DNA of 64,000 bases. Source: Coralloluteibacterium stylophorae (GTDB taxonomy: Bacteria; Pseudomonadota; Gammaproteobacteria; Xanthomonadales; Xanthomonadaceae). Within the stretch, counting starts at the first letter, position 1, and every line of letters starts with the position of its first letter. Location of the stretch: assembly GCF_018122625.2 (NCBI RefSeq), contig NZ_JAGQFT020000003.1, forward strand, positions 310,001 through 374,000, written 5' to 3'. Below the pieces are notes generated by a model. The model was given only the letters and a program-made list of their open reading frames with translations. It made no database searches and had not been told where the DNA came from. Shown one piece after another: positions 36,610 to 47,108 of the stretch. The translations under genes were made by a program, and so were the position numbers.

Positions 36610-37926
36610 TCAGCGCTGCCTAAACGGCGACCAGGCGGGCTCCCGGACATCGCCATCGGCAAGAACCAGACGCTGCCGCACGCGCCCGTCGGCGGATACG
36701 GCATACAACACTCCACGACCCTGATCCCGGGCCGCGTACAGAATCATGCTTGCGTTCGGAGCGAAGCTCGGCGATTCGTCCAGATTCCCCGGAGAGAGGG
36801 TCTGCCAGCGCCCCTGACCACCGCCACTGCGATCCATCAGCGCAATACGATAAACGTTGCCCGAGCCCTGCGCCACAGCGATTTTGGCGCCGTCGAACGA
36901 GACCGTGGCATCGGCGTTGTAGCTGCCCTCGAAGGTCACGCGGGACGCGTCGCCGCCGCCGGCCGGGACCTGGTAGATCTGCGGCTTGCCGCCCCGGTCG
37001 GAGGTGAAATAGACCGCGCGGCCGTCCGGCGACCAGGTCGGCTCGGTGTCGATCGACCAGTGGTTGGTGAGCTGGGTCAGCGAGCGGCTGCCGAGGTCCA
37101 TGACGTAGATCTCGGGATTGCCGGTGCGCGACAGGGTCAGCGCCAGGCGGTTGCCGTCCGGCGAGAAGGACGGTGCGCCGTTGATGCCGCGGTAGCTGGC
37201 CAGCACCTCGCGGGCGCCGGTGGTGATGTCCTGGATGTAGATCGAGGAGTTGCCGCGCTCGAAGCTGACGTAGGCCAGGCGCTTGCCGTCCGGGCTCCAC
37301 GAGGGCGACAGCAGCGGCTCGCGCGAGCGCACGACCGTCTGCGGGTTGTAGCCGTCGGAGTCGGCGACCACGAGCGCGTAGTTGATGTTCTGGCCGGTGC
37401 CGCTCGCGGTGATGTAGGCGATCCGGGTCCAGAACGCGCCGCGCACCCCGAGGATCTTCTCGTAGATGCGGTCGGCGATCTGGTGGGCGACGTCGCGCAT
37501 GCCGCTCGGGCGGCCGCCCAGGGCGACGCCTTCCAGCCGCTCCTGGCGGGCCACGTCGTAGAGTTCGTACTCGACCCGGTAGCCGCCGTCGGGACTGTCG
37601 AGGATGCGTCCGACCGCGACGTAGTCCTGCTTGAGCAGGCGCCAGGTCGCGAAGTTGATCTCGGCACCGCGGGTGGGCCGCTCGACCATGTCGCGGTCGC
37701 CCAGGGTGCGGAACTGCCCGGAGCGGTTGAGGTCCGCGCTGATCACCGAGGCGATGTCGGTGTCCGGGGCCGCGGTGCCGCCCTGGTACTGCATCGGCAC
37801 GATGGCGATCGGCAGCGCGGAGGCGGTGCCGCCGACGATGTCGATGTCCAGACCCTGCGCCTCGACGCGGGACGCCGCCATCCAGGGCAGGCAGAGCATG
37901 GCGAGGAGGACGACGATGCGTTTCAT
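36610..37926 (-). CDS. tolB: Tol-Pal system protein TolB
   Basis: 438 aa. Signal peptide to about 24, an N-terminal alpha/beta domain (residues ~25-165), then a six-bladed WD40-like propeller with repeated SPDGKRLAYVSFERG- and SPDGRAVYFTSDRGG-type blades. Periplasmic; binds Pal and the TolA C-terminus. Gap of 79 nt to tolA and 87 nt to pal on the same strand. Confidence 0.97.
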   Translation of the reverse strand: MKRIVVLLAMLCLPWMAASRVEAQGLDIDIVGGTASALPIAIVPMQYQGGTAAPDTDIASVISADLNRSGQFRTLGDRDMVERPTRGAEINFATWRLLKQDYVAVGRILDSPDGGYRVEYELYDVARQERLEGVALGGRPSGMRDVAHQIADRIYEKILGVRGAFWTRIAYITASGTGQNINYALVVADSDGYNPQTVVRSREPLLSPSWSPDGKRLAYVSFERGNSSIYIQDITTGAREVLASYRGINGAPSFSPDGNRLALTLSRTGNPEIYVMDLGSRSLTQLTNHWSIDTEPTWSPDGRAVYFTSDRGGKPQIYQVPAGGGDASRVTFEGSYNADATVSFDGAKIAVAQGSGNVYRIALMDRSGGGQGRWQTLSPGNLDESPSFAPNASMILYAARDQGRGVLYAVSADGRVRQRLVLADGDVREPAWSPFRQR

Positions 37927-38005
37927 GCGGCGGGCGTTCCCGGGTGCGGTGGCGAATGGGCGCAGGTAGATAACAGCCGGTTCATGAACATGGGATCAAA
38001 CGGCG

Positions 38006-38977
38006 TCATCGGTCCTGCGCGGTGAACTTCAGGTTGAGCTGGCGGTTGAAGACGGACTCGAAGCCGGCGTAGGGCAGCGGCGAGGCATTGAGCACCGCGG
38101 CCTCGATCGAGCGCTTGCCGACCGCATCGAACGGACAGTTGCCGACCACGTCGGCGTTGATCACCTCGCCGCCCGGGATCTGGATGATCCGCAGCTCGCA
38201 GGGCGTGCCCAGCGGCACCGTCTCCGGGCGCCGCCAGTGGCGCAGGATCGCCTCCTGGATGGCGAGCGAGTACTGCGCCTGCAGCGAGGAATCGGTGCCG
38301 TTGTTGCCGGGCGGCGGGCTCGCGCTGGGCGCCGGCGTGTCGGCCCGCTCGGTCGCGCGCTCGCGCGCCTGGCGGTCGAGCTGGGCCAGGCGCTGCTCCT
38401 CCTTCTTGCGCTGGGCCTCGGCCTCGGCGCGCAGGCGCCGGATCTCGGCGAGCTGTTTCTCGCGTTCCTCCTGCTGGCGGCGGCGGCGCTCGCGCTCCTC
38501 GGCCTCCTGCTGGGCCTGGCGCTCGAGTTCGGCCTGCTCCTGGCGGCGCTTCTCCTCCTGGATCCGCTGCTGCTCGGCGCGCTCGGCGGCGAGTTCGTCG
38601 ATGCGTTCCTGCTCGACCACGTCCGGATCCGGAAGCTGCTCCTGCGGCGCGGTCTGCGGCGGCTCCTCGGCCTCCTGCGGACGCGGCTCGGGTTCGGGCT
38701 GCGGCGGCGGGGCTGCCGGCGGCTCGGGTTCGGGCGGCGGGGGCGGCGCGGGCGCGGGCTCCGGCTGCGGCGCGGGTTCGGGCGCACGCGGGCGCTCGGT
38801 CGGGACCACCGTCGCGTTCGGATCGATCACCAGCGTGGCCTCGATCGGCGGCCCGGCCACCGACACCGGCGTGCTGGAGCGCGTCCAGAACAGGCCCACG
38901 ACCATCAGCACCCCGATCAGGAGGTGCAGGCCGATCGCGTAGACGAAGGCGCGGACTTGGTCGGCGCGGGTCTCCAT
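38006..38977 (-). CDS. tolA: Tol-Pal system protein TolA
   Basis: 323 aa. One membrane segment at about 10-32, a Pro/Glu-rich stretch (residues ~60-125), a long Gln/Glu/Arg coiled helix (~130-235), and a C-terminal domain III with IQEAILRHWRRP and two cysteines (PCELRII, GNCPFD). It spans the periplasm, energised by TolQR. The Pro-rich section before the helix is longer than in E. coli. Start 4 nt after tolR. Confidence 0.94.
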   Translation of the reverse strand: METRADQVRAFVYAIGLHLLIGVLMVVGLFWTRSSTPVSVAGPPIEATLVIDPNATVVPTERPRAPEPAPQPEPAPAPPPPPEPEPPAAPPPQPEPEPRPQEAEEPPQTAPQEQLPDPDVVEQERIDELAAERAEQQRIQEEKRRQEQAELERQAQQEAEERERRRRQQEEREKQLAEIRRLRAEAEAQRKKEEQRLAQLDRQARERATERADTPAPSASPPPGNNGTDSSLQAQYSLAIQEAILRHWRRPETVPLGTPCELRIIQIPGGEVINADVVGNCPFDAVGKRSIEAAVLNASPLPYAGFESVFNRQLNLKFTAQDR

Positions 38978-38981
38978 CGGG

Positions 38982-39422
38982 TCAGCGCGTCTCCGCCGCC
39001 GGGGTCGACATCAGCAGCACCTTGTTGACGCCCGCCTGCTGCATCAGCGCCATGCCCTGCATCAGCACGCCGTACTCGACGCGGCGGTCGCCGGCCACAT
39101 AGACCGGTACGTTCGGGTTCGCGCGCACGAAGGCGCCCATCTTCGCCATCAGCGCCGCCTCGTCGAGCTCCTCGCGCTCGGCGTCGGCGAGCTTGAGGAA
39201 GTAGCGCCCGTCCTGGGTCACCTCCAGCAGGACCGGCTCGCTTTCGCTGTTGATGCCGCGGGCATTGGACTGCGGCAGGTCGACCTCGACGCCGAGGTTC
39301 AGCAGCGGCGCGGTCACCATGAAGATGATCAGCAGCACGAGCATCACGTCGATGTAGGGCACGACGTTGATCTCGTTCTTGAGCTTGCGGCGCGCGCGGC
39401 GCCCCGAGAATGCAGTGGACAT
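38982..39422 (-). CDS. tolR: Tol-Pal system protein TolR
   Basis: 146 aa ExbD/TolR family. A short cytoplasmic N-terminus, then a membrane helix with the essential Asp (VPYIDVMLVLLIIFMV), then a periplasmic peptidoglycan-binding domain. With TolQ it forms the proton-driven motor for TolA. Gap of 57 nt from tolQ. Confidence 0.96.
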   Translation of the reverse strand: MSTAFSGRRARRKLKNEINVVPYIDVMLVLLIIFMVTAPLLNLGVEVDLPQSNARGINSESEPVLLEVTQDGRYFLKLADAEREELDEAALMAKMGAFVRANPNVPVYVAGDRRVEYGVLMQGMALMQQAGVNKVLLMSTPAAETR

Positions 39423-39479
39423 GGCAGGCTCCGGATCGGTCGATCCTCCGCGCGCGGTCGCCCGCGCGCGGGGCGCGGA

Positions 39480-40271
39480 TCATTCGTCGTCGAGGTGGGC
39501 CTGGCGCTGCAGGATCGAGGAGAATTCCTCGGCGAAGGCCTCGTAGCGCACGTTGATGCGCTCGACCTTGGTCGCGAAGCGGTTGTAGGCCACCACCGCG
39601 GGAATCGCGGCGAACAGGCCCATCGCGGTGGCGATGAGCGCCTCGGAGATGCCCGGCGCGACCGTGGCGATGGTCGCCTCGCGTACGTTGGCCAGGCCGT
39701 GGAAGCTGATCATGATGCCCCACACCGTGCCGAACAGGCCGACGTAGGGGCTCACCGAGCCGATCGAGGCCAGCAGCTCCACGTTGCGCTCCAGCCCGTC
39801 GATCTCGCGCGCCAGCTGCGCGCGCATCGCGCGCTGTGCGCCCTCGAGCTGTGTCCGCGCGTCGACCGCACGCTTCTTCGACAGGCGCCCGAACTCGCGG
39901 AAGCCGGCCTCGAAGATGGCCTCCATCCCGCTGACGTCGCGGTTGCGCTCGGTGGCGCCGCGGTAGAGCTGGCCCAGGTCGACGCCCGACCAGAACTTGT
40001 CCTCGAACTCGTCGGCCTCGTCGAAGGCGTTCGCGAACACGCGGCGCTTGCGGAAGATGATCACCCAGGACGCGATCGAGGCCAGCAGCAGGATCAGCAT
40101 CACGATCTGCACGGGGATGCTGGCGTGCAGGATCAGGCTCAGGTAATCGAGACCGCCCGACCCTCCCGCGGCGGCGGCGGAGGCGACCTCGGGGAAGGCG
40201 TCGGCCGTGGCGGGGGCGCTCTCGGGAATCGGCGTCGCCGCGGCGGCGGCGATGACGGGGATCAGGCTCAT
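39480..40271 (-). CDS. tolQ: Tol-Pal system protein TolQ
   Basis: 263 aa from an ATG overlapping the ybgC stop by four bases (ATGA). Three membrane segments: ~48-70, ~165-190 (VSPYVGLFGTVWGIM) and ~205-228. The MotA/TolQ/ExbB motifs are intact. The N-terminal ~40 residues are an Ala/Pro-rich extension compared with E. coli. Confidence 0.96.
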   Translation of the reverse strand: MSLIPVIAAAAATPIPESAPATADAFPEVASAAAAGGSGGLDYLSLILHASIPVQIVMLILLLASIASWVIIFRKRRVFANAFDEADEFEDKFWSGVDLGQLYRGATERNRDVSGMEAIFEAGFREFGRLSKKRAVDARTQLEGAQRAMRAQLAREIDGLERNVELLASIGSVSPYVGLFGTVWGIMISFHGLANVREATIATVAPGISEALIATAMGLFAAIPAVVAYNRFATKVERINVRYEAFAEEFSSILQRQAHLDDE

Positions 40272-40672
40272 CCAGTGGCTCCAGGGGAATCGATCTGCGC
40301 GACCAGCCAGTCCGGCAGGGCGCGCGGGCGGAAATTGCGGTTGATGCTCGCCACGCGCACCTCGGCCTCGGTGAGGCGTTCCTCGCCCCGACGGATCTCC
40401 TGTCGGATCACCAGGCTGGCACCGCGACGCGACACCGGCAGCACGCTGACCTCGAGAAGATCGTCCAGCCGCGCCGGCCGCAGGAATTCGAGCCGCATCC
40501 CGCGCACCACCAGCAGCAGGTCCTCGCGCTCGCCCAGCTCGCGCTGGCCGAATCCGAGCCCGCGCAGCCATTCGGTGCGCGCACGCTCGAAGAAGCGGAC
40601 GTAGCTGGCGTGATAGACGACACCGCCGGCGTCGGTATCTTCCCAGTAGACCCTTGTCGGAAAGCTGAACAT
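40268..40672 (-). CDS. ybgC: Tol-Pal-associated acyl-CoA thioesterase YbgC
   Basis: 134 aa hot-dog fold. The active-site block YWEDTDAGGVVYHASYVRFFERAR contains the catalytic Asp of the 4-hydroxybenzoyl-CoA thioesterase family. Hydrolyses acyl-CoA/ACP and is the conserved first gene of tol-pal operons. Begins 10 nt after ruvB and overlaps tolQ. Confidence 0.96.
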   Translation of the reverse strand: MFSFPTRVYWEDTDAGGVVYHASYVRFFERARTEWLRGLGFGQRELGEREDLLLVVRGMRLEFLRPARLDDLLEVSVLPVSRRGASLVIRQEIRRGEERLTEAEVRVASINRNFRPRALPDWLVAQIDSPGATG

Positions 40673-40682
40673 TTCCGGACCC

Positions 40683-41729
40683 TCAGAGGGGCTCGCCGTC
40701 GCCGTCGCCGGCGAACAGGTCGGCGGGCGGCGCCTTCGATGTCGGCAGGCCGAAGTGGCGGTAGGCGCGCGCGCTGGCCATGCGACCGCGCGCGGTGCGC
40801 ACCAGGAAGCCCTGCTGGATCAGGTAGGGCTCGATCACGTCCTCGATGGTGCCGCGTTCCTCCGACAGCGCCGCGGCGAGCGACTCCACGCCGACCGGGC
40901 CGCCGTCGAAGCTGTCGATGAGGGTGCGCAACAGGCGGCGGTCGAGGTCGTCGAAGCCCTCGGGGTCGACCTTGAGCATGCGCATCGCGGCCTCGGCGGC
41001 GTCGCGGGTGATCGCGCCGCCGGCCATGACCTGGGCATAGTCGCGCACCCGGCGCAGCAGGCGATTGGCGATGCGGGGCGTGCCGCGGGCGCGGCGCGCG
41101 ATCTCGGCCGCGCCCTCGGCGTCGCAGGCGATGCCCATGATCTGCGCCGAGCGGCGCACGATGCGGGTCAGCTCCTCCGGGGTGTAGAACTCCAGGCGCT
41201 GGACGATGCCGAAGCGGTCGCGCAGTGGCGCGGTGAGCAGGCCGGCGCGGGTGGTCGCGCCGATCAGGGTGAAGGGCGGCAGGTCGAGCTTGATCGAACG
41301 CGCGGCAGGGCCCTCGCCGATCATGATGTCGATCTGGAAGTCCTCCATCGCCGGGTACAGCACCTCCTCGATCACCGGCTGCATGCGGTGGATCTCGTCG
41401 ATGAACAGCACGTCGTGCGGCTGCAGGTTGGTCAGCAGCGCGGCGAGGTCGCCGGCGCGCTCGATGACCGGGCCCGAGGTCTGCCGCAGGCCGACGCCCA
41501 TCTCGTTGGCGATCACGTGCGACAGCGTGGTCTTGCCCAGGCCCGGCGGACCGAAGATCAGGACGTGGTCGAGCGCCTCGCCGCGGCCCTTGGCGGCCTC
41601 GATGTAGATGCGGAGCTGGTCGCGCACGGCCTGCTGGCCGAGGTAGTCGTCCAGCCGCTTCGGCCGGATGCTGTTCTCCAGCGCGTCGTCCTCGCGGGTG
41701 GCGTCGCTGGCGATGACGCGGTCGGTCAT
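40683..41729 (-). CDS. ruvB: Holliday junction branch migration helicase RuvB
   Basis: 348 aa. Walker A GPPGLGKT (60-67), Walker B LFIDEIH, sensor motif GATTRAGLL and a C-terminal winged helix ([17 protein letters not shown]). Hexameric motor loaded by RuvA at four-way junctions. The ATG at 41729 gives the family start; the much longer open frame upstream overlaps kup and is spurious. Confidence 0.97.
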   Translation of the reverse strand: MTDRVIASDATREDDALENSIRPKRLDDYLGQQAVRDQLRIYIEAAKGRGEALDHVLIFGPPGLGKTTLSHVIANEMGVGLRQTSGPVIERAGDLAALLTNLQPHDVLFIDEIHRMQPVIEEVLYPAMEDFQIDIMIGEGPAARSIKLDLPPFTLIGATTRAGLLTAPLRDRFGIVQRLEFYTPEELTRIVRRSAQIMGIACDAEGAAEIARRARGTPRIANRLLRRVRDYAQVMAGGAITRDAAEAAMRMLKVDPEGFDDLDRRLLRTLIDSFDGGPVGVESLAAALSEERGTIEDVIEPYLIQQGFLVRTARGRMASARAYRHFGLPTSKAPPADLFAGDGDGEPL

Positions 41730-41824
41730 GGAGGGAACGCGGCTCCGGGCGCCCGCGGCGCGGGCTGGTGGCAGCGCCGCAGTGTACGGATTTCCGGCGC
41801 CCGCGACAGGCGCGGGCGCGGCGA

Positions 41825-43711
41825 TCAGATGGTGACCTGGGTGCCGAGCTCGACCAGGCGGTTGCCGGGGATGCGGAAGAAGTCCGTCGCCGGGCTCGCG
41901 TTGCGGGCCATGAAGGCGAACAGCTTGTCGCGCCACAGCGCCATGCCGACCTGCGGCGCGGCGACCACCGTCTCGCGGCTGGAGAAGAAGGTGGTCTCCA
42001 TGAGGTCGAAGGCCAGTCCCGGCACCGCCCCGCGCGCCAGCGCCCGCGGCACGTCGGGTTCCTCGGCGAAGCCGTAGCGCAGGGTCACCTCCTTGAAGCC
42101 GCAGCTCAGCTCGCGCAGTTCTGCGCGCTCGCCCGGCTCGGCGTAGGGCTCGTCCAGCGTCTTCACCGTCAGCAGGATGTTGCGCTCGTGCAGGACCTTG
42201 TTGTGCTTGAGGTTGTGCATCAGCGCCGCCGGCACGCCCGGCGAGCCGGCGCTGAGGAAGACCGCGGTGCCGTCGACCCGGTGCGGCGGCGCGATGGCCA
42301 GCGCCTGCAGGAACACCTCGCGGTTGATCTGCTGGGCGTTGAGGTTCTCGCTGACCAGCAGCTTGCCGCGGCGCCAGCTGCGCATGGCGATGAAGGCGGC
42401 GACGCTGATCATCACCGGCACCCAGGCGCCGTCGAAGAACTTGGTGGCGTTGGAGGCGAAGAAGGCCAGGTCGACCAGCAGCAGGACCACCGCGACCGGC
42501 AGCACCCAGCGCCGCGCCTTCGTCCACACGTTGTAGGCGACCACCATCAGCAGCAGCACGTCGATGAGCATGGTCCCGGTCACCGACACGCCGTAGGCGG
42601 CGGTGAGCCCCTCGGACGAGCGGAAGGCCAGGACCAGGGCGATCACCAGCACCAGCAGCATGCGGTTGATGGCCGGCACGTAGATCTGCCCCTCCTCGCT
42701 CTCGGAGGTATGGCGCACCACCAGGCGCGGGATGTAGCCCAGCTGCATCGCCTGGCGCGAGACGGAGAAGGCGCCGGAGATCACCGCCTGCGAGGCGACC
42801 ACCGTCGCGGCGGTGGCCAGCCCGATCATCGGGTAGAGCGCCCAGCCCGGGACCGCGTGGTAGAACGGGTTCTGCACCGCCGCCGGGTTGGAGAACACCA
42901 GCGCGCCCTGGCCGAAGTAGTTCAGCACCAGCGCCGGCAGCACGAAGCCGAACCACGCCAGCCGGATCGGCCGCCGCCCGAAGTGGCCCATGTCGGCGTA
43001 CAGCGCTTCGCCGCCGGTCACCACCAGCACCACCGCGCCCAGGATCAGGAAGCCCGAGGCCTCGTGGTGGGCGAAGAAGTAGTAGGCCCAGTAGGGATTC
43101 AGCGCCGCCAGCACCTCCGGCGTGCGCGCGATGTGCCAGATGCCGATGATGGCCAGGCACAGGAACCACAGCGCGGTCACCGGGCCGAAGACCCTGCCGA
43201 CGCGCTCGGTGCCGTGTTTCTGGAACATGAACAGGCCCAGCAGCACCACGATCGCCAGCGGCACGATCAGGTTGTGCAGCGTGGGCGCCGCGACCTCCAG
43301 GCCCTCGATCGCCGACAGCACCGACACCGCCGGGGTCAAGACGCTGTCGCCGAAGAACAGCGCCGCGCCGAACACGCCGAGCAGGCCGACCAGGTAGCGC
43401 TGCCGCGAGCCCGGCTTGAGCGCGCGCTGGGCGAGCGCCATCAGCGCCATGATCCCGCCCTCGCCCTTGTTGTCGGCGCGCATGATGATCATCAGGTACT
43501 TCACGCTGACCACCAGGATCAGCGACCAGAAGATCATCGACAGGATGCCCAGCACCGTCGGGTGGTCGGGGGTCAGGCCGTAGTGCGGCGAGAACGCGTC
43601 CTTCAGCGCATACAGCGGGCTCGTGCCGATATCGCCGAAGACCACGCCGATCGCGCCGAGCACGAGCGTGCGCAGCTCGGCCGGCGTTTGCGCCTGGGGT
43701 TGATGTGACAT
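41825..43711 (-). CDS. kup: KUP-family potassium uptake transporter
   Basis: 628 aa with about 12 membrane helices in the first 430 residues and a cytoplasmic C-terminal tail. Family motifs [19 protein letters not shown] and [19 protein letters not shown] are intact. Imports K+ with H+. It sits between ruvA (4-nt gap) and ruvB (95-nt gap) and has no evident functional link to recombination. PtsN, encoded at 2047, regulates K+ transporters in other bacteria. Confidence 0.96.
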   Translation of the reverse strand: MSHQPQAQTPAELRTLVLGAIGVVFGDIGTSPLYALKDAFSPHYGLTPDHPTVLGILSMIFWSLILVVSVKYLMIIMRADNKGEGGIMALMALAQRALKPGSRQRYLVGLLGVFGAALFFGDSVLTPAVSVLSAIEGLEVAAPTLHNLIVPLAIVVLLGLFMFQKHGTERVGRVFGPVTALWFLCLAIIGIWHIARTPEVLAALNPYWAYYFFAHHEASGFLILGAVVLVVTGGEALYADMGHFGRRPIRLAWFGFVLPALVLNYFGQGALVFSNPAAVQNPFYHAVPGWALYPMIGLATAATVVASQAVISGAFSVSRQAMQLGYIPRLVVRHTSESEEGQIYVPAINRMLLVLVIALVLAFRSSEGLTAAYGVSVTGTMLIDVLLLMVVAYNVWTKARRWVLPVAVVLLLVDLAFFASNATKFFDGAWVPVMISVAAFIAMRSWRRGKLLVSENLNAQQINREVFLQALAIAPPHRVDGTAVFLSAGSPGVPAALMHNLKHNKVLHERNILLTVKTLDEPYAEPGERAELRELSCGFKEVTLRYGFAEEPDVPRALARGAVPGLAFDLMETTFFSSRETVVAAPQVGMALWRDKLFAFMARNASPATDFFRIPGNRLVELGTQVTI

Positions 43712-43715
43712 CGGA

Positions 43716-44309
43716 TCAGACCTTCAGGGCGGACTTGAGCGCCTTGCGGATCACGGCCTCGGCGGAGTCCCCGTCCTCGGCGACCTTGTCGGCCATCCGC
43801 TGCGCTTCGGCGGGCTTGTACCCGAGTTGCTGCAGGGCAACAACCGCTTCACTTTTCGCATCGACAGGCGTATTCGCGCGTACCGCCGACGGCGCGCCCT
43901 GCCCCAGGTCGGCGGCGCGCTCGCGCAGCTCGACCACCATGCGCTCGGCGGTCTTCTTGCCGATGCCGGGGATGCGGGTCAGCGCGGCGACGTCGCCGGC
44001 CTGCAGCAGCCTGGCGAACTCCTCCACGCTCACGCCGGACAGGATCGCCAGCGCGATCTTGGCGCCGATGCCGGTGACCTTCTGCACGTCGCGGAACAGC
44101 CGGCGCTCGCCCTCGCGCAGGAAGCCGTACAGCGAGACCGAGTCCTCCTTCTGCGCGTAGTGGGTGAACAGGACCACCTCGCGGCCGACCTCGGGCAGGT
44201 CGTAGATGGTGCTCATCGGCGCCTCGAGCTCGTAGCCCACGCCGTGCACGTCGACCACCAGCCACGGCGGCTGCTTGTGCGCGAGGATGCCCTTGAGTCG
44301 TCCGATCAT
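43716..44309 (-). CDS. ruvA: Holliday junction DNA-binding protein RuvA
   Basis: 197 aa. Begins [21 protein letters not shown] (OB domain), two helix-hairpin-helix motifs ([32 protein letters not shown]) and a C-terminal UBA-like domain that contacts RuvB. Tetramer that holds the four-way junction. 27 nt downstream of ruvC. Confidence 0.97.
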   Translation of the reverse strand: MIGRLKGILAHKQPPWLVVDVHGVGYELEAPMSTIYDLPEVGREVVLFTHYAQKEDSVSLYGFLREGERRLFRDVQKVTGIGAKIALAILSGVSVEEFARLLQAGDVAALTRIPGIGKKTAERMVVELRERAADLGQGAPSAVRANTPVDAKSEAVVALQQLGYKPAEAQRMADKVAEDGDSAEAVIRKALKSALKV

Positions 44310-44336
44310 CGTGTATCCACAAGCGAAGGCGATGGG

Positions 44337-44906
44337 TCAGCGGCGGCCGCGCCGGCGCAGCAGCGCCGAGGCGAGGACGCCGGTGCGCTCGGCGAGGAGG
44401 CGCGAGTGCGCGTGGGTGATGGCCACGGCCAGGGCGTCGGCGGCGTCGGCCTGCAGCCGTCCGTCGACGCCGAGGAGCACGCCGACCATGTGCTGCACCT
44501 GCGCCTTCTCCGCCGCGCCGCGGCCGACCACGGCGTTCTTGATCTGCATCGGCGCGTACTCGTGCACCTTGAGGCCGCGGCTGGCCGCGGCGACGATCGC
44601 CGCGCCGCGCGCCTGGCCGAGCTTCAGCGCGGAATCGGGATTGCGGGAGACGAACACCCGCTCGATCGCCACCTCGTCCGGGGCATGCGCGTCGATCAGC
44701 GCATTGACGCCGTCGAAGATCGCGCGCAGCCGCGCGGGGAAGTCGTCCTCGCCGCCGACCGCGAGCGCGCAGTGGAAGACGTGCAGCGGCCGCCCGAGCG
44801 CGTCGGCGTCGACGATGCCCACGCCGGTGCGGACCGAGCCGGGGTCGATCCCGAGCACGCGCACGCTGCCCGCGGGGCGGCTGGAGCTGGTGGCGATGGC
44901 TGCCAT
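44337..44906 (-). CDS. ruvC: Crossover junction endodeoxyribonuclease RuvC
   Basis: 189 aa. Catalytic acidic residues: Asp21 in [12 protein letters not shown], Glu in [11 protein letters not shown], and the C-terminal [12 protein letters not shown] pair. Resolves Holliday junctions as a dimer. An N-terminal extension of about 15 residues precedes the conserved core; the ATG at 44906 is the only nearby start codon and fits. Confidence 0.96.
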   Translation of the reverse strand: MAAIATSSSRPAGSVRVLGIDPGSVRTGVGIVDADALGRPLHVFHCALAVGGEDDFPARLRAIFDGVNALIDAHAPDEVAIERVFVSRNPDSALKLGQARGAAIVAAASRGLKVHEYAPMQIKNAVVGRGAAEKAQVQHMVGVLLGVDGRLQADAADALAVAITHAHSRLLAERTGVLASALLRRRGRR

Positions 44907-44991
44907 TGCGTGGATCGGCCCCCGTGTCCCGCGCCCGGCGCGGAACCGCAGTGTGCACGAGCGGCGGCGCCGGCGGTCCCGGCGCGGCCGC

Positions 44992-45729
44992 TCAGGCGTA
45001 GGCGTCCTCGCCGAGTTCGCCGTTGTGGTAGACGTTCTGCACGTCGTCCATGTCCTCGAGCCAGTCCAGCAGCTTGACCACCTGCTGCCCGGTCTCGCCG
45101 TCGACCGCGGTGTCGTTGTCGGCGCGGAAGGTCACCTCGGCCTCGGCCGGTTCGAGCCCCGCGTCCAGCACCGCGCGGCGCACCGCCTCGTAGTCCTCCG
45201 GCGCGGCGAGCACGTCGATGGCGCCGTCGTCGTAGCTGCGGATGTCCTCGGCGCCGGCCTCGATCGCGATCTCGGTGATGCGGTCCTCGTCGGCGCCGGG
45301 CGCGAAGGCGATCACCCCGAGCTTGCGGAACATGAAGGCCACCGAGCCGTCGGTGCCGAGGTTGCCGCCGAACTTGTTGAAGGCATGGCGCACGTCGGCC
45401 ACGGTGCGGTTGCGGTTGTCGGTGAGGGTGTCGACGATCACCGCCACGCCGCCGGGGGCGTAGCCCTCGAAGCGGATCTCCTCGTAGTCGACCCCTTCCA
45501 GCTCCCCGGTCGCCTTCTTGATCGCGCGCTCGATGTTGTCCTTGGCCATGTTGGCGCCGAGCGCCTTGTCCACCGCCAGGCGCAGGCGCGGGTTCGCCGC
45601 CGGGTCGCCGCCGCCGGAGCGCGCGGCCACCGCGATCTCGCGGATGATCTTGGTGAAGACCTTGCCCCGCTTGGCGTCCTGCGCGCCCTTGCGGTGCTGG
45701 ATGTTGGCCCACTTGGAATGACCGGCCAT
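44992..45729 (-). CDS. yebC: YebC/PmpR-family protein
   Basis: 245 aa. Begins [20 protein letters not shown], the diagnostic YebC N-terminus, with [12 protein letters not shown] in the middle. Known roles include transcriptional regulation (PmpR) and relief of ribosome stalling at polyproline. Adjacent to ruvC in many proteobacteria. First gene of the minus-strand run that extends to tRNA-Lys. Confidence 0.97.
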   Translation of the reverse strand: MAGHSKWANIQHRKGAQDAKRGKVFTKIIREIAVAARSGGGDPAANPRLRLAVDKALGANMAKDNIERAIKKATGELEGVDYEEIRFEGYAPGGVAVIVDTLTDNRNRTVADVRHAFNKFGGNLGTDGSVAFMFRKLGVIAFAPGADEDRITEIAIEAGAEDIRSYDDGAIDVLAAPEDYEAVRRAVLDAGLEPAEAEVTFRADNDTAVDGETGQQVVKLLDWLEDMDDVQNVYHNGELGEDAYA

Positions 45730-45821
45730 GTCGATCCTGTGCTCGTGTGTTCGCGGTGCGGCGGCGACGGCCGCCGTCGCAGGGGCGCGGATTATAGCGG
45801 CCCCGGCGCGCCGGGTCGGCC

Positions 45822-46370
45822 TCAGCGCAGCGCGCGGTTGAGCCAGGCGCGGCCGAAGCGCAGGTCGCGGTCGACGGTCGGCACCGAGACCTGCAGCACC
45901 TCGGCGATCTCGGCGCGCTCCATGCCGCCGAAGTAGCTCATCTCGATCGCGCGGGCGGCGCGCGGCTCCTCCTCGGCCAGGCGCTCGAGCGCCTGGTGCA
46001 GGGCCAGCACGTCGACCGCCGCCTCGGCACCGCCGTCGCCGGCGACGCTGGTCAGGGTCAGCGCCTCGCCACCGTCGCGCTTGGCCGCGGCCAGCGCGCG
46101 CGCGTGGTCGATCAGCACCGCGCGCATCTTCAGCGCGGCCACGGCGCAGAAGTGCGCGCGGTCGGCGAAGGCGACCTCGCGCCCGAGCATGCGCAGCAGT
46201 GCCTCGTGCACCAGCACGGTCGGGCGCAGCGGGTCCTCGCCGCCGCGGCCGCGCAACTGGGCGGCGGCGATGCCGCGCAGGGTGTCGTAGACCATCTCCA
46301 CGAGCTGGTCGCGCGAGGCCTCGTCGCCACCCCGCCAGGCGTGCAGCAGGGCGGTCGCCTCGTCCTTCAT
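45822..46370 (-). CDS. ECF-like RNA polymerase sigma factor
   Basis: 182 aa from ATG 46370. Region 2 is in [25 protein letters not shown] and region 4 HTH in [27 protein letters not shown]. The [10 protein letters not shown] segment and overall layout resemble the TIGR02999-type ECF group seen in xanthomonads, often linked to Ser/Thr kinases instead of anti-sigma factors. No anti-sigma or kinase gene is adjacent, so its control is unknown. It lies 92 nt upstream (genome left) of yebC and 82 nt after the hydrolase. Confidence 0.88.
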   Translation of the reverse strand: MKDEATALLHAWRGGDEASRDQLVEMVYDTLRGIAAAQLRGRGGEDPLRPTVLVHEALLRMLGREVAFADRAHFCAVAALKMRAVLIDHARALAAAKRDGGEALTLTSVAGDGGAEAAVDVLALHQALERLAEEEPRAARAIEMSYFGGMERAEIAEVLQVSVPTVDRDLRFGRAWLNRALR

Positions 46371-46452
46371 CGCCTGTCCCCGAAGCCGAAACGGAACCCT
46401 CGATTCTACGGTGCGCGCCTGGCCGCGCACGTGGCGCCGGTTCCGCGTCGGC

Positions 46453-47070
46453 TCAGGCGCTGCCGAAGCGCCCGTGCCGCAGGAACGCCGCGCAGCACGC
46501 GGCGGCCTCGCGGGAGAACAGGATTCCCGAGTGCGAGGCGGCGACCACGCAGTGGTCGGCAAGCCACTCCGCGCGCGTCTCCTCCAGCGCCACGGTGCCG
46601 TCGTGGACTCCGTCGAAGCGGCGCAGGACGCGGCCCAGGCCGCGTCCGCTGCAGCCGGCGACCATGCCCACCTCGCAGCGCCCGGGCGCGGCGGCCGTGC
46701 GCGCCAGGTTCTCCGCCGCATGCCCCAGCAGGCGCACGCCGCCCGGCAGCCGGGCCAGCGCCGCCGCGGTCGGGCTGCCGTGCAGCGGCGAGGCCAGGCA
46801 GACGATGCGCGGGACCGTCGCGCAGCGCTCGGCTGCCGCGCGCAGGGCCAGCAGGCCGCCCATGGAATGGCCGACCAGGGCGACCGGGCCGTCGCGGTCG
46901 ATCCGTTCGACCAGGCGCGCCACCGCGCCGGCACCGTCCTCGCGCACGGTCCGGTAGCCGAAGTGCCCGACGACGAAGCCCCCGGCGCGCAGGCGTCGCG
47001 CCAGGGGCTCCATGGACAGCGGCCAGGTCCACAGCCCGTGGACCAGGATGACGCGGGAAGGCGCGGGCAT
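46453..47070 (-). CDS. Alpha/beta-hydrolase (lipase-like)
   Basis: 205 aa. Oxyanion HGLW near the N-terminus (VILVHGLWTWPLSM), nucleophile GHSMGG with Ser69, and His near the C-terminus (VAASHSGILF). This matches small PGAP1/lipase-type hydrolases. No signal peptide, so cytoplasmic. 38 nt downstream of the GDSL autotransporter on the same strand, which suggests joint transcription. Confidence 0.85.
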   Translation of the reverse strand: MPAPSRVILVHGLWTWPLSMEPLARRLRAGGFVVGHFGYRTVREDGAGAVARLVERIDRDGPVALVGHSMGGLLALRAAAERCATVPRIVCLASPLHGSPTAAALARLPGGVRLLGHAAENLARTAAAPGRCEVGMVAGCSGRGLGRVLRRFDGVHDGTVALEETRAEWLADHCVVAASHSGILFSREAAACCAAFLRHGRFGSA

Positions 47071-47108
47071 CGGGGCAGTCTAGCGACCGCCGCCGCGCAT
47101 GCGCCGCC

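Noticed and set aside
38240-38700. Repetitive sequence in tolA as a tandem repeat or CRISPR-like array.
   Set aside because: It encodes the Glu/Arg/Gln helix and Pro-rich domain usual in TolA; no spacer-repeat structure exists anywhere in the window.
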